Source of the DNA: Heterocephalus glaber
Taxonomy: Eukaryota > Chordata > Mammalia > Rodentia > Bathyergidae
Length of the DNA stretch: 64,000 nucleotides
Assembly (NCBI RefSeq): GCF_000247695.1
Contig: NW_004624781.1
Coordinates: 13,707,463 to 13,771,462 of the forward strand
Direction of reading: 5' to 3'
In this document: positions 52,669 to 64,000 of the stretch, piece after piece
Position numbering within the stretch: position 1 is the first letter of the stretch
Layout of the letters: every line of letters begins with the position of its first letter
Notes under the pieces: model-generated
Told to the model about the DNA's origin: nothing
Seen by the model: the letters and a program-made list of their open reading frames with translations, nothing else
Database searches by the model: none
Position numbers and translations under genes: made by a program

Positions 52669-55600
52669 TGAGCATGTGGAACAAGGTTCTTGTTTATCCC
52701 TGGAAATTTTTATTTTAAAAGATGTGTGTTTCATTCCAAACCTTTTTTCATGATTGTTTTGATCATAAATTCTCAATCAAGCTTCATGGTAATGGAAGAC
52801 TTCATGTGTTTAAAAAATACTTGCTCATAAGAAAATACTTTCCTGATGTTTGTATCATCTTCATTTGACCTGGGGACATGAAGCCATTTCAGTCATAGAA
52901 CTTGGATTAGATAGTTCCCTTAGGGTCTTGCCCTAATGCATTCTGCTACATGGAATCACCATTCCTCAAGCATTCCTGGCCCTTTATTTCTATAAAATGA
53001 TGAAAATGTAAATAACATTTTATTGTGTCATCGAGGCACATCCGTTCAGTTACAGATTGTCTATGTCTGGTCTGGGACTACATGGGCAGAGTTGAGTAGT
53101 TGTAGCAGAGACCACGTGGCCTGCTACATTTTTTAGAAAAAGTTTACAATCTCCCCAAAGGCTCTTAGTTAAAATAAACCTTTGGTCAAATTCTAGTCAA
53201 AAATGTCCTTAGCTATGTGGACTCAACCTGTAATGTCAGATTCTGGAAATGCAGGGATGGAGAACTATATATGGCCTCTTATCTCAAGGAGTTTCCTCAC
53301 TGAATTTCAATTTTTATGTGTGTCACAACTGAAGTAATAGTACCTGCCTTATGGACTTATTATCTGAACTCAGTGGGGAAGTATGTGAAAGAAAGTGACA
53401 TTTAATGGCAGTCAACCAGTGTTAATTCCATTGCATGTTTGCAAAGTAATGATTTCATTTGGGTTATTATAATTAATTATACCTGTATGTCAAAATTCAT
53501 GGAGGCCCATTTTAAGAAAGATCAGAATTCTGTGACCATAATGTTTTATAAAACAAGTCATTGTTTGCTATTTTAATTACAAGAGTTTAATATTCTGAGT
53601 AGCTATGGAATATTTATGTTTTAAAAATGCATTTTCAGTGACTGGCGCTCCCTGGATATTTGTTCACAAAGTCTTGTCTTTACTAAAAAGTCATCAAGTC
53701 CAACAGTTTTCCAGCTAGTATTTTAGATATCTGATGCTTGTTCCATCATTTAGCATTACTGTGCTTGGGTGTGTATGCAGTTGACAGAACTTGAACACCG
53801 AGTTACACTTGGTCATTTTTGGTATTTTGAGCAGTTTGGACAAACATGTTGCCTACTCATTGGTACATAGATCTGGAAGTCTGTCAGTGTTTGAGAGCAT
53901 TCTGCAAAGGTAGTATCATCTGACAGTGGGTGGCATCTTAGCTTATGTAATTTAAAACTCAAGAAACTTTCACTGGTTCTGACTTTCCAAATAATGCATG
54001 GAATTTTAGGGAGAGTCGCCTTTCCAGAAGTGAAAGCACCAGGCAGTGACTATGTTGAAAGCCTTCCTACCTTGTCCTTAATGTCTTTATTTGCTGTGGC
54101 AGGTCATTTCAAAGCCATTCGTTTTCCCCAAACACCAAATCTAATGCATGTAGAATTGATCACTATAACTCCCCCCAGTTAATTTTTAATTGCCTTTTCA
54201 GACATACTTTCAAGGCCTATTCCATTGTCTTTTCAAATATATGGATTATCCAAATTAGAAATTTCCCATCTCTAACATTTTTCTACTACTTGTTTGTCTT
54301 ACTTTAAGATCAAGTTATATTTCAATTGTTTCTCTTCAGCATCTTAAATCTCAGCAGCTTATTTATACAGGTCTCTGTTGTGTCACACGATTTGAAAACA
54401 CTTCCAGCCTTTGAAAACTCCAGTTGGAATAATAATTGGGTGGTTTCAGCACTCCACCTTTTGCTGGGCTCTCAACACTGGGCTGGGGCTAAACGTGAGG
54501 ATTAATTGGCTTCTGTACAATGTGGTTAAAAATTAGAATGTCTGGGAGTGGAAATTCTCATTTTATTCTGGAAGGAAACCTTCTATTTACTCTAGTTCAG
54601 CTCCGTTACCTCCAGAAATAGTTATCTGGTTTCTTTTCCTTATCTCTTCAATACCTGACTTTTGAAGGGCAAAGGAAGCTTGTTCTTTATCCCTAAGTCC
54701 CTGGAAAGGTAAAACCTACCATCCAGGTGAAACTGAAAACACCTGTTTTTCATGGATGAAAATTTAGGATATCATACAAAAATCCTTTTCAATCTTGATT
54801 AGAAAAGATAGCGATTTTTTCAAAATAATTGAAAAGATTATGTGTAATACATTTTTTATCATAACTTTCATTGTTGTAGTTCAAGTATACTGATTTCAAG
54901 TTTAATGATTCAAATTTTTTTGCTCTATGTCATTCTTAGGGAGTTCTTAAAGATTAAGTAGTGTCAGAAAATGGCATATGTTGTGTGTCTCTTCCTACAA
55001 GTAGAGTGGAACTACATCCAGGGAAATACATCTGGCAAAATATTATGAAATTACCAAAGCCACTAGCAGGCAGAAATAACCCATTTTCCTCTTCCCTCAA
55101 CTTCACCACCAACACTAACAGCAAATCTACAGGCAGGATGTAATGACAGGCGGACTTAGGGTGACAGAGAAGAGAAGAAATAAAAAGGCTTTGCCTGGGA
55201 AGTTGAAATTATGAAGTACTTGTGTAAATTCATGGAGGACGACTTCAAGTCTTATTTTCATACATATGAAAGTGGGACTTCCTCACCAAACCCTTTTTGG
55301 GAAAGAAATCAAGAATCAATATAAAACTCACTCAAACCAGAAACCATGGAAATCTCAGGTGTGTTTCAAAGTCTGGTACCTAATATACCAATATAACTTG
55401 ATTTTCATTGGGAGGGTTATATAATTGTATGATCTCAGGACCAGTTTTATTTTTCAGTTACAGAGCTACCTACTCTTGCTTACTCAAGTTTATTCATTTG
55501 TTTGTTAATTTAACATTCCTCAAGGCCTTTCTTATACAAAGCATTGGTGGACCCTGTCTAGCACAGGAAGATTTATAGATATAGTCCCAGCTTGGGAGCC

Positions 55601-55859
55601 TGAAGAGGTCTCACTTGAGCTTAGAGTGAGGACACAAGATCGGTAGCTGATGATCCAAGATGCTTGTGATGGGAGCAGTGAAAGCCCTGTGGGATAAAGA
55701 TGATAAGGAGAGATTTCAGACTAAGAAGGAAGCAGTGCACTCTATTGTTAGTCATATTTGACAGGAAGTGAATTGTTGCAGTCATATTGAAAAGTGTAGA
55801 CAGCAACACAGCAAATGTGTGAAACTATGCCTAGATTTGTTCATTCTTAGTATTTTACA

Positions 55860-56164
55860 ATGCAAATCGGTTTACCCCATTGTAAGTTGAAGTGATTTTA
55901 AGTCAAAATTTTATTTAAAACACCTAACCTCCCCTGTCCCCAGCATGATAGCTGGCAGCATGGTATGCTGTGGAGTGTGAATTTTTCAGCCTCATCAAGT
56001 ACATATTCTGTGATTTTCCCAGCATTGCCTGAAAGAATCATGTATCACTAGCATGGAAAAAGATCACTGTTTGAAGTGTAGTTTCTGCTGGATATGTACT
56101 GCTTTCCTACCATTAAGAAGTTGAAAAATCATTAGTCAAACTGGCACAATTCAAGGACTGTCTG
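55860..56164. mobile_element. Tigger-like DNA transposon remnant (MITE)
   Basis: GCATGATAGCTGGCAGC, TAGCATGGAAAAAGATC, GTAGTTTCTGCTGGATATG, TACCATTAAGAAGTTGAAAAATCATTAGTC and the terminal AGGACTGTCTG followed by TA fit an old mammalian element with ends of the type CAGACAGTCC. A TA next to the right end fits TcMar-class insertion. Family assignment uncertain. Confidence 0.45.
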
Positions 56165-56309
56165 TATTGCTTCTAAGGTTTTGAAAACATTACACTGAGA
56201 CCTTCCGAATGAATGCCTCCCATTACCTCCTTTTCCTTCTTCCTCCCTTTCTTTCCTGAGAGGCATCTTTCTTATAGGCATATTCATCCATGCATGTATA
56301 AGTATCCAT

Positions 56310-57110
56310 GAGAACATGTGCTATTGTAGTGCATGCTTATATATTTTATATAGATGGTACCATGCCAGATGTGTATGTGCACCTTGTTTGTCTTAGCATA
56401 TTTTCAGAATACATGTACGTTGTTGGATATAATTGCAATTCATTTATTGTCATTGTTGCATATAATTCCATTCTTTGACTATATCCCAATTTTTAATTCA
56501 CTGTACTATTGACATTTAAGATATTTTACCTGTTTTGCTATTATAGCAATGCTGCAGTGAACATTCTTGAACCTGTCTCCCTATATTCCTGGGAAGAGAG
56601 CTTCTACAACATATGCTTAGAAGTAATATTCCTGGCTCACGAAGTGTGTATATCTACAGCTTCACTGGGGATTGCTGAATTTCTGGTCAACAGGATTACA
56701 ATAGCATTCAGCCCCATTTTCAGTATATCACAGCTCCCTATACGCTACATTCTCACCTATAGTTGGGGTTCTTGTACATATTTGCTAAACTTTGCAATCT
56801 GACAAGTATGAAATGGTTCCTCATTGCTGTTTTTAATTTGCATTCTCTTGATTTCTTGTGAGATTGAGCATATTTGAATGTGTTTCTTCACCATTTGGCT
56901 TTCCTCTCTTGGGAGTTGGTTATTTTTTCTGTGTATATGTGTTCATTGATTTGTAGTAATTCTTATATACTTGGAATTGTAATCTTTTGCTATATATATA
57001 TATATATATTTAAAACATTTTCTTCTGGATTAATTGTACAGTTTCAGATGTTTTTCTTTGTTTCTTGTTTAAGAAATGCATTCTAATTCCCAGCTTTCAA
57101 AGTGTTCTCT
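56310..57110 (-). mobile_element. old L1 ORF2 tail, antisense
   Basis: TAGATGGTACCATGCCAG, TTGTTTGTCTTAGCATATTTTC, AGCAATGCTGCAGTGAACATTC, CATATGCTTAGAAGTAATATTCCTGG, 'gtttttaatttgcattctcttgatttcttgtgagattgagc' and GTTCATTGATTTGTAGTAATTC match reversed L1M. A (TA)n run lies at 56991-57010. Confidence 0.8.
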
Positions 57111-57985
57111 TTATAATGTTTTCAAAGTTTATGATATTTTTATTATTAAAATATTTTTGTCTTAACATGTAGAGAAGTAAAATGAAACTAATGTGTAAAG
57201 AATTTTTTAAAACTACATTCTGTGCAATCCCAGAGTAAGAACTGGAGGCCTAAAATGTGTGGTCTTCTCCAAGTCTGGTCTTCTCCATAATGGGAAATCC
57301 TAAGAAATCAGTTCTACTTTGATGAATGGTTTTAATACATATTGGCTTCCCTAAACTAAAGCACCCGTGCATTTCCTAAATGATTACCTTTAAGGGGCCA
57401 TTGTACAAAATTCTGGGATAATATGTTTATTATTATTTATTCATGTTGAGATTCAGTTTCCCCGACTTTCTTACATTACTGTCAGAGTAAGTGCTGAAAT
57501 GCTAGTTACTGTTGTGGGATCTGCTTGCCCCTCTGTCACACATGGATAAGTTCAACCTTTTGTGGCCTTTGTTTTAGATGTGGAAAAAATCACCTATCCC
57601 TGACATAAAAAGGAATTTGTAGTAGAAAGGACTTTAGTTTTCTTGAATAACTAAATACTGTGCTTTATCCTGTTCATGTAGAGAATTTAAATTATTGCTT
57701 AGCCTTGGCTTGGAAATAATGTAATGCTATAATACATTACATTTTGTTAACACTTTAACTTGTGTATTGAAGTCAGAGCCTTGTGCTATGCATTTACCTT
57801 TGGATTTGAATTCTGTAGGTGACTGGATTTGTGTCTGTGTGCCTCTAATTCTAAAGAAGCTATTGTAGAAGAGTGAAATTCTCCAACCTTAACACTGAAT
57901 CCAGCCTTTCTCTGTGGGGTGAGGTGTGTCTAACCAAGTTACACTAAGCAACTTTTATTTTTGATAAAGAACTTGTATTATCTGA
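57111..57985. other. intron 1, unassigned
   Basis: About 870 bases without recognised repeat, exon or motif. Confidence 0.35.
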
Positions 57986-57989
57986 GGAA

Positions 57990-58172
57990 CTATATTGTTT
58001 GCCCTTCTTCTAGATGGCACAGGTTTTGCCTTCTAGATAAATTTTTCTGTGTAACTCTCTTTTCCTATGCTGTACTATATTATAAACTCTTATTCATCCT
58101 GGTATTTCTAAACCATCTAGCTCAGTGTCTACAATGTAGATGTTTCAGAAATGTTGAATGAATACCTGCCAT
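57990..58172 (+). repeat. L2 3' end
   Basis: Closing text CTAGCTCAGTGTCTACAATGTAGATGTTTCAGAAATGTTGAATGAATAC follows the L2 end 'cctggcacatagtaggtgctcaataaatgtttgttgaatgaatg'. Confidence 0.6.
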
Positions 58173-58189
58173 ATTTTATTGTTATAAAT

Positions 58190-58405
58190 AGCTACTAGTT
58201 AGTACAGCTTTCAGTGTATGATATTGAAAGTGCTTTTCACATATGGGTACATTGAATTGTTGTGGCAACCTTACTATGTGACTATTATTTTAGTATCTGT
58301 CTTTTACAAGTGATGGAATCAAGCATATTAAAGTTTAGTAAATTTTGCAGACCCAGTAACAAGAGTGGGTGGTAACTCTAGAACTCACTCTTCTTCATTC
58401 TCAGC
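58190..58405 (+). repeat. MIR SINE, diverged
   Basis: AAGTGCTTTTCACATATGG, GTCTTTTACAAGTGATGGAATC, GACCCAGTAACAAGAGTGG and GGTAACTCTAGAACTCACTC follow the MIR 3' half. Confidence 0.6.
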
Positions 58406-59010
58406 TCATGACAAGACCAAGCACAAGAATCACAAGAGGTAATAAAATTGGCACTATCAGCTCCACTGAGTATTTTAATGGGATATGGCAAACCAATTTG
58501 ACTACAAATCCCAAACTGACTTACTTAGTATTGTCTATAGCTACCATTAGCAACAATTTGAGCCATAAAAAAGGTGTTGGGATGGATGAGGACAATTTGA
58601 CACTGTAGGTGTGAATTACCTGGGTCGGTGTGATTCTTTAGGCTTTGGTAAAGAGCTGCTGTTAATCACACACTGCTCTTCATAACACCTGTTTTCTTGT
58701 TGGTTTTTCCTTTAGAAAGTGATTTTCTTTGTTGCGGTTATTAGGATTCATTTGGGACTGAGGATGCATGAGGATGTTGAGTGCTAATGTGTATTTCATA
58801 TTCTGTCTACTGCTTCCTTTCCTCTGCACGAGCTGTCACTTTGTGTAACTTGACTGCAACTTGTGTGAGAGAGACGTTTGCCAGTAAGAGTTGGTGAGCA
58901 TGTTGTATTCTGCCTGTTGTGAAGAGTCACCTCTCACTAAGGCTTAGCTATCAGATCCCTTTATTACGTGTCACCTCAGCAGGGATGCAGAATAGAGAAA
59001 TTCACGCAGT
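58406..59010. other. intron 1, unassigned
   Basis: About 600 bases; the 79-codon frame ending at 58608 shows no known motif. Confidence 0.3.
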
Positions 59011-59351
59011 AGCCAAACTTTATTTTAAATTATTTTTTATTACTATGTGTTTGCAGTACATAATGTTAACATTCCTTGTGAGAAGTTGGTCCATGTACAT
59101 AACACATCTTAATTCCTTTTTCATGTCCTTTCCCTCCCCTCTATCCCTCTTCCCTCCATCTCTGGAGCCCCTTTGTATTTGAGATTCATCTCCCTATCTT
59201 CTATTTTCTAGCTTTTATTTTTCTCTTTATTTACATTTTGGGTTTCTCATGTAAAAGAAACCATGCAGTACTTCAGCTTGTTTGTCTGACTTGTTTCACT
59301 TACCACATGGTCTCGAGGTGTATCCATTTTCCTACAAATGAGCCAAACTTT
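59011..59351 (-). mobile_element. 5'-truncated L1 with 11-bp target duplication
   Basis: A 319-bp L1 3' end on the minus strand (59022-59340), flanked by identical AGCCAAACTTT at 59011-59021 and 59341-59351. The A tail appears as a T/A-rich run at the left end. It ends with ORF2-tail text reversed (CATGGTCTCGAGGTGTATCC). Same family as 5093-5990 and 2440-2860. Confidence 0.93.
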
Positions 59352-60413
59352 TTAATGCAATCTGTGATAGAAGGAGGTTTGTAAATGACTCAAAATCTAC
59401 TCGAGGAAAATGCTGACAAGTTGGTTGTCAGACTTTTTAAGTCAGATCTTGTCATCTTCAGATTTCTCTGTCTTCATTTTTAGGGAGAGCGTGCTTCTCC
59501 TGCTTTATTTCCTAGTTGCATATGCTCTTTCTCCCCCTTCCATCTCCTTTTTAAATTCTTACCCACGGTGCTTCTCTCCTGCCTTCCCAAGTGGCCCTCC
59601 CAGACCAGGCCTTTGATGACTTTCATTCCCTGCTTAGACTCACTGACCTGTTTTCATGGAATAGTTCGTTATGCCTGGGAACCTTTGAGGTCTGCTCTTC
59701 AGCTGTTGCCTAACTGGTCCTTAGGGAGCCAGAAGCAGTGAACCTGGAATAACCACATTTGACTTCTGGGAGCCCTCTTGGGGATTTAGTAATTACTTAA
59801 TGGATTGAATTGGTGACATACTATTCCAGATAACAGCCTGGGTTGCATTAAATTGACCTTCCCAAATGGGTATTTATTGGTATACTCTTAAAAGACTACA
59901 CGTGTTGGCTGTAATTACTCTTCCGCGCTTCCCTGTGCTGATAGGTGTTTGGACTGAGTGAAAATTTCTCAGATGAAAGAGAGCCTGGGCGGTAGCTCCA
60001 GCAGTCCAGTGATGTGGTCATTGCATCCAGCACATTGAACATAAATTCTGTCTTGTAAACAGCAGGGAGACAGATGACGTTCACCCACATTCTGGTATCA
60101 TTACCAGGAATTCCAACAGAGAAAAAGAGAAGGCTTAGCCAAGAAGTGCACAGAACAGTGAATTTTGGAAGCCTTGATGTGAACAAAGGAGAGTTTACTG
60201 CTCAGCATTTAGAGTAGACCTGTGTGCACAGATATGGGCACGTAAACTACATTTAATTGCAACAAAACCAAACCAAACAAAAACCCCAGACACTGCTATT
60301 AATGAACGCTTGCAGAGTCAGTATTACAGAGAGATAATTTGGGTCTTACTTGTGTTTCTAACCCTGAGAGGTGTAATGGGGAAGACTAGAATAATCAGCT
60401 GTTAAAATGACAG
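59352..60413. other. intron 1, unassigned
   Basis: About 1 kb with no recognised repeat; C/T-rich at 59450-59620. Minus-strand frame 59896-60186 shows no known family. Confidence 0.35.
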
Positions 60414-60414
60414 C

Positions 60415-60442
60415 ATATATATATATATATATATATATATAT
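60415..60442. repeat. (AT)n microsatellite
   Basis: 14 AT units. Confidence 0.95.
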
Positions 60443-60556
60443 TGCTTTCTTGGGAATCCTCATCATTTCAGCTAACTAAAATTTCGCACCAATTTTAGTC
60501 ATCCCATTTTTAGTGTTTGTGGCATCATTTTTGTGGCAACATTTTATAGTGACTTT

Positions 60557-60588
60557 CACACACACACACACACATGCACACACACACC
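60557..60588. repeat. (CA)n microsatellite
   Basis: CA run interrupted once by ATG (CACATGCACA). Confidence 0.93.
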
Positions 60589-60780
60589 AAATCTCTTGTA
60601 AGAAGTCTTTCAAATGTAATATTATAGGTTTATTTTAAACATTTATTTTTATTATCTTTGTTAAGTAGTGTATTTGATAGCACCAAGGCATAAATTATGC
60701 TTAATGTTCAGACTAGTTTTCTTCTTGGACTTGAGTTTTCCTGGGAGTCAGTATTTTGTTGTTGTTGTTGTTTCACTCTT

Positions 60781-60826
60781 CTTTCCTTCCTTCCTTCCTT
60801 CCTTCCTTCCTTCCTTCCTTCCTTCC

Positions 60827-60870
<44 letters not shown>
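60781..60870. repeat. compound (TTCC)n(CT)n microsatellite
   Basis: About 12 TTCC units (60782-60830) followed by about 19 CT units (60831-60869). A 90-base pure pyrimidine strand able to form triplex DNA; it produces long Ser/Leu or Pro/Ser frames that are not genes. Confidence 0.95.
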
Positions 60871-60873
<3 letters not shown>

Positions 60874-60940
60874 TTCTTTGTGGAGGGAGCCAATATTGTG
60901 GGTGTTTTGCCACATTATGCAGCTCTATCTTTATTGTGTT

Positions 60941-60996
60941 GAATAAATGAATATTTTAGTATATGTGCTGCCGAAGCGAGCAGGAATAAATGAATA
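60941..60996 (-). pseudogene. 30-nt U6 snRNA retro-insertion with 13-bp duplication
   Basis: The minus strand of 60954-60983 equals nucleotides 1-30 of U6 snRNA (CTCGCTTCGGCAGCACATAT in the middle) with only the first base changed. It is flanked by two identical copies of GAATAAATGAATA (60941-60953 and 60984-60996). The fragment ends at the natural AAAA of U6, so it carries no separate tail. It is a complete insertion, not a decayed full-length U6 copy. Confidence 0.93.
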
Positions 60997-61460
60997 AATA
61001 GGAAATACAATGGTCTGATTCCATAGATAAAATGGCAGGACTAGAGAGTGAATCCTAGAGTAAAGGGTTTGGAAACAACTTCCTTCCTTTTTTGCTCTTC
61101 CTGCAAAGAAAGTGCACACACAACTTTGGAAGCAAAACCCCTCTCCTGCCCTCCCACTCACTGCCTTTCCTTGGCATAGAAGCCCCTCAAGGTGCATCGT
61201 GGAGCAGGGAACAAGGCACGGAACTGGGCCTTGGAGGACAAGGGTTCTGACCCAAACTCTGCCCCTGTGTGTTTGTTTAGCAGACCCTTGTGCAGCAAGT
61301 ATCTACTGAATTCATAAGTGAGTAAAATCGCTTGATTGTTTGTTGAGTAGCTCCTCTACGTTAGGCCATGGGGAAATAAAAATGTTACGGGACACTGGGA
61401 AAAGTCACCGAAACTCCCTGGACTTATGTTTTATTATGTATGAAATGAGAGGGTGAGTGA
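60997..61460. other. intron 1; weak MIR trace
   Basis: 61405-61455 (AAACTCCCTGGACTTATG ... TGTATGAAATGAGAGGGTGAG) resembles part of MIR. The rest is unassigned. Confidence 0.35.
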
Positions 61461-61573
61461 GATGCAATTTTTTTTTTTTTTTTTTTTTTTTTGTAACAGG
61501 GATCAAACTCAGGTCCTTGCGCTTGCAAGGCAGGCGGCGGAACCACGGAGCTAAATCCCCGGCCCTGATGCAA
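61461..61573 (-). repeat. ID-like tRNA SINE, young copy
   Basis: A 24-plus base T tract, GGGATCAAACTCAGGTCC, CGGAACCACGGAGCTAAATCCCCGGCCC. Flanked by GATGCAA (61461-61467 and 61567-61573). Long unbroken tail suggests a recent insertion. Confidence 0.93.
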
Positions 61574-61764
61574 GTGTTTTAACCTCCATATTTGTAAATA
61601 AAATTGGATTAGCAGAGCTATTAAGATTTCTTTACCCTACTCTTTAGAATTCTTTCCTCTCCTGGCTCAGAATCTAGGATTATGAAGAACAAAAAAGCAA
61701 TACAGATCTTGGTTGCATACCTAGTGTGGTCTTCTGGGACCCCTATTTGAACTCAGAGCAATTT

Positions 61765-61962
61765 TCTCAAAAGTATTTTCCTAGCAGGGTTCAGTGGTGA
61801 ACATCTGTAGTCCCAGCTTCTCAAGAGGCTGAGGCAGGAGAATGGCAAATCTGAGGCGAGCTTGGGTAACTTAATGAGACCTGCCTAGATACCAAATAAT
61901 AAAAAGGGCCAGGGATATAGCTCAGTGCTCCTTAAGTTCAATCACCAGAACCACAAAAAAGA
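61765..61962 (+). repeat. B1-dID composite SINE
   Basis: B1 part (GGGTTCAGTGGTGAACATCTGTAGTCCCAGC ... AGGCTGAGGCAGGAGAATGGC ... TTGGGTAACTTAATGAGACC) joined by an A-rich linker to a truncated ID-like part (GGGCCAGGGATATAGCTCAGTGC ... GTTCAATCACCAGAACC) and an A tail. The same ID lineage is present here as in the free SINEs. Confidence 0.93.
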
Positions 61963-62784
61963 ACCACCTCCCTCACCCTAGATGTTCTGCTAATTACCAA
62001 AGAGTGGTGCATGGAAATCTCTGTTAATGATTGCCCTTCTATAAACGAGCAATTAGCAGTGTCAGAAAGACCCACCAGAAATCATATTCAAATGTTTTAT
62101 CACTTGCTAAACTTATAGTACCAGAAATCAGAGCAGTGATTCTTAAGAGAATTCCTCTTTGAAGTCTTAGGAAACCTTGTTTGAATACTTGTTAATAATG
62201 ACAGGATGGAAAGGTTTGCTGTCTCTTCTCCAAGCCTCTCTGCCAAGCAAGGCTCAGGACAGCCATGGAGGGAGGGGTGGGAGACTCCGAGGCCATGGAG
62301 GGTGTCAGGAGCTTACAACTTTCTGCTCAGTCTAATAGAGACTTAGCACTTGGCAGGTCAGCCACACTGCTATTTGTCTCTGACCTAAGAGATCTGGAGT
62401 TCTTCACATCAAAACCACATCTTGCTGAGCAGAGATCAAACATAGGAAGGTAAGAATCTGCCAGTGATTTATCATGCCAGGGAGAGCAGCCAGGCCACAC
62501 GGGGCCACTGCAAATGCTGTTGACACCCCGGCAGTTCTCATGGACACCGCTCATGTAGTGACGGTTAGTTTTTCTTGTAGAGGAATTCCGGGTCAAGCAG
62601 CAGCTTGCAGTGGTATTTCTTAGAGGGATTTAGCTCTAGCGTGAAGTTTATTCGAAGTCGTAGCAAGAGTTTTCCAATATTTTGTTTAAATGGCAAGTGG
62701 AGATTTCATGACCAAGTAATTATTAATTTGAACTTTTCATTTGATGTCTCCTTTCGTTTTTTTTTTCTGGGAAAGTGCCTGTTT
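61963..62784. other. intron 1, unassigned
   Basis: About 820 bases with no recognised repeat or exon. Overlapping frames at 62265-62453 (+) and 62327-62596 (-) have no known motif. Confidence 0.35.
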
Positions 62785-62842
62785 AGAAAAAAAAAAAGAA
62801 AGAAAGAGGGAGGGAGAAAGAAAAGAAAAGAGAAAAATTAAG
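62785..62842. repeat. A/G-rich low-complexity tract
   Basis: (A)n followed by GAAA, GGGA and AAAAG repeats. Confidence 0.9.
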
Positions 62843-64000
62843 ATGCTTTAAAAGCTACAAAAACATCCTTTGCTTTCTACATATTAGATGTGAGTTTAAG
62901 TTAACAAGATGAAGTCTTAAAATTATGCACAATTAAACTCATTAGTGTATCATCACATTTTATTAAATCAGGGGGCTTTAGGAATGAACTACTATAATAA
63001 TACTGTATTTCAATTCCTAAGATAGGAGGAGGTACCACATAGACCTTTCTGCATATTTATAGAGGCCCCAAACAAAGAGAATGAATTGAATCACATACAA
63101 AATAGGTATAATTATGTTTGAAATTATTCCCTAAGCTCTGAGTGAAGGGATGAATTTTTAAATTTTTCATCAAAAATATAAGAATCTCTTCATTTAGCTA
63201 TTTATATCAACAGATACATGAAAAATGAACATGCTACATAAAATTCAGCTTTGTTGTTGTTTACTGTCACAAGTGAATGTTTGACCTCCTTTAGAAAAAT
63301 TGCTCATTTATTTATTGGTTTCAAAGCCTCTTCAGCCTTAAGTAGACTCTGTGGGTTTTAGTAGGTTTGCTTTGGACCATAAGTGAAGGATGATATTTAC
63401 TTTTAGTAAATTTACTTCTTAGTAGTTGAAGACCTTAACTTCTGTTTCAGTGGAAGATGTCAGTTACACCTTTTGACTTTACTTTTTGTGTTGAGAAAAT
63501 TTTCTGTAAATAGAATGGGCTTTACTGTCTAGAAGTAGTTCTTACTCTGCAAATTAAAATTCACTTGATTTCCAGAGGTGTCGCTTTATCTGTTCATAAA
63601 TGAGGAGGTAATATTCTGACTGGTGAAGTACTTCAGCTGTGTACAGAGGAAGCTTAAATTCAAGAATCCAATGGAATGTGTCCTAGTTTTTACTTGGATG
63701 TTTAACATCCGTGAAAACACGGTAGGATTTCCAGATAAAATATTAAATGTCTAGTTAAGTTTGAATTTTAGGTAAAGAAATAGGTTTTGGTGTAAGTATA
63801 CCTCATAATTTCTCAGCGATTTGAAATACTTACATGGAAGTTTTTCTCATTGTTCTTTTGACATTCATATTCATCTGGTATGCTGTATTTTTATTTGCTA
63901 AGCCTGAACTGTTATACAAAGTGTTTGTCATTTTTATCAGCAAACAGACATCATTTTTACTTAAAATTATTTGGCATTAAAATGGAAAGAAGACTCAAGG
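62843..64000. other. intron 1, AT-rich, unassigned
   Basis: About 1.16 kb to the right edge with no recognised repeat, exon or RNA. Confidence 0.4.

Larger units (their letters stand above)
49138..64000 (+). other. ALDH1A2: ALDH1A2 intron 1, 5' part
   Basis: Begins with the donor GTAGGG at 49138 and runs off the right edge, so at least 14.9 kb. No second exon (which should begin with codons for IFINNEW) is visible. Large first introns of ALDH1A2 are known to hold enhancers in vertebrates; which segment does so here cannot be told. 49290-50160 and 50700-55800 are largely free of recognisable repeats, and so are the best places for regulatory DNA. Small open frames throughout are not called. 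Confidence 0.88.

Noticed and set aside
60668..60946. Frames with long Ser/Leu/Pro runs
   Set aside because: Produced by the (TTCC)n(CT)n microsatellite.
1..64000. CRISPR arrays, bacterial operons, ribosome binding sites or phage-type systems
   Set aside because: The sequence is plainly mammalian (SINEs, LINEs, MIRs, splice donor, CpG island); no regular spaced repeats of the CRISPR kind are present.

Overview
This is a mammalian nuclear window, almost certainly from a rodent outside the mouse/rat group. It holds many tRNA-derived ID-like SINEs (5' end close to GGGCCGGGGATTTAGCTCAG, 3' end TTCGATCCCCGGTACC plus an A tail), composite B1-dID elements of the kind known from squirrels, dormice and beavers, L1 fragments of several ages, and old mammalian repeats (MIR, L2, MaLR LTRs, mariner and hAT relics). 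I saw no mouse B2 or B4 elements. A squirrel- or beaver-related rodent is the best guess; the species cannot be fixed from sequence alone.

Only one protein-coding gene segment can be supported: the first coding exon of ALDH1A2 (retinal dehydrogenase 2, RALDH2) at 49021-49137 on the + strand. It gives 39 codons that end exactly at a splice donor. It lies in a CpG island (about 48270-49290) with tandem GC boxes, a TATA box and a degenerate 18-bp GC-rich repeat. ALDH1A2 makes most of the retinoic acid in the early embryo, so its control elements matter.

Layout. 1 to about 48 kb is intergenic DNA upstream of ALDH1A2, mostly repeat fossils: L1 pieces at 0-0.5, 2.4-2.9, 4.3-6.0, 14.8-15.3, 23.4-28.3, 28.4-29.9 and 31.8-32.2 kb; MaLR LTRs at 8.5, 18.5, 26.1 and 34.0 kb; a solo LTR with a clean 6-bp target duplication inside an L1 at 4.6-5.1 kb; a palindromic MITE at 19.8 kb; a back-to-back pair of mariner ends at 31.3-31.8 kb; and MIRs scattered throughout. 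In human the next gene upstream of ALDH1A2 is AQP9, but I found none of its exons here. 48.3-49.3 kb is the CpG-island promoter and exon 1. 49.1-64.0 kb is the start of a long intron 1, with a strong SOX-POU composite motif about 0.8 kb past the exon, microsatellites, a few transposon copies and a 30-nt retroposed U6 snRNA fragment.

Most open frames in the window fall in repeats, or in CpG-island sequence where stop codons are rare, and do not look like genes. I did not find a new multi-gene system. The most notable points are the promoter structure, the SOX-POU element, the miniature U6 retro-insertion and several unusual inverted structures.
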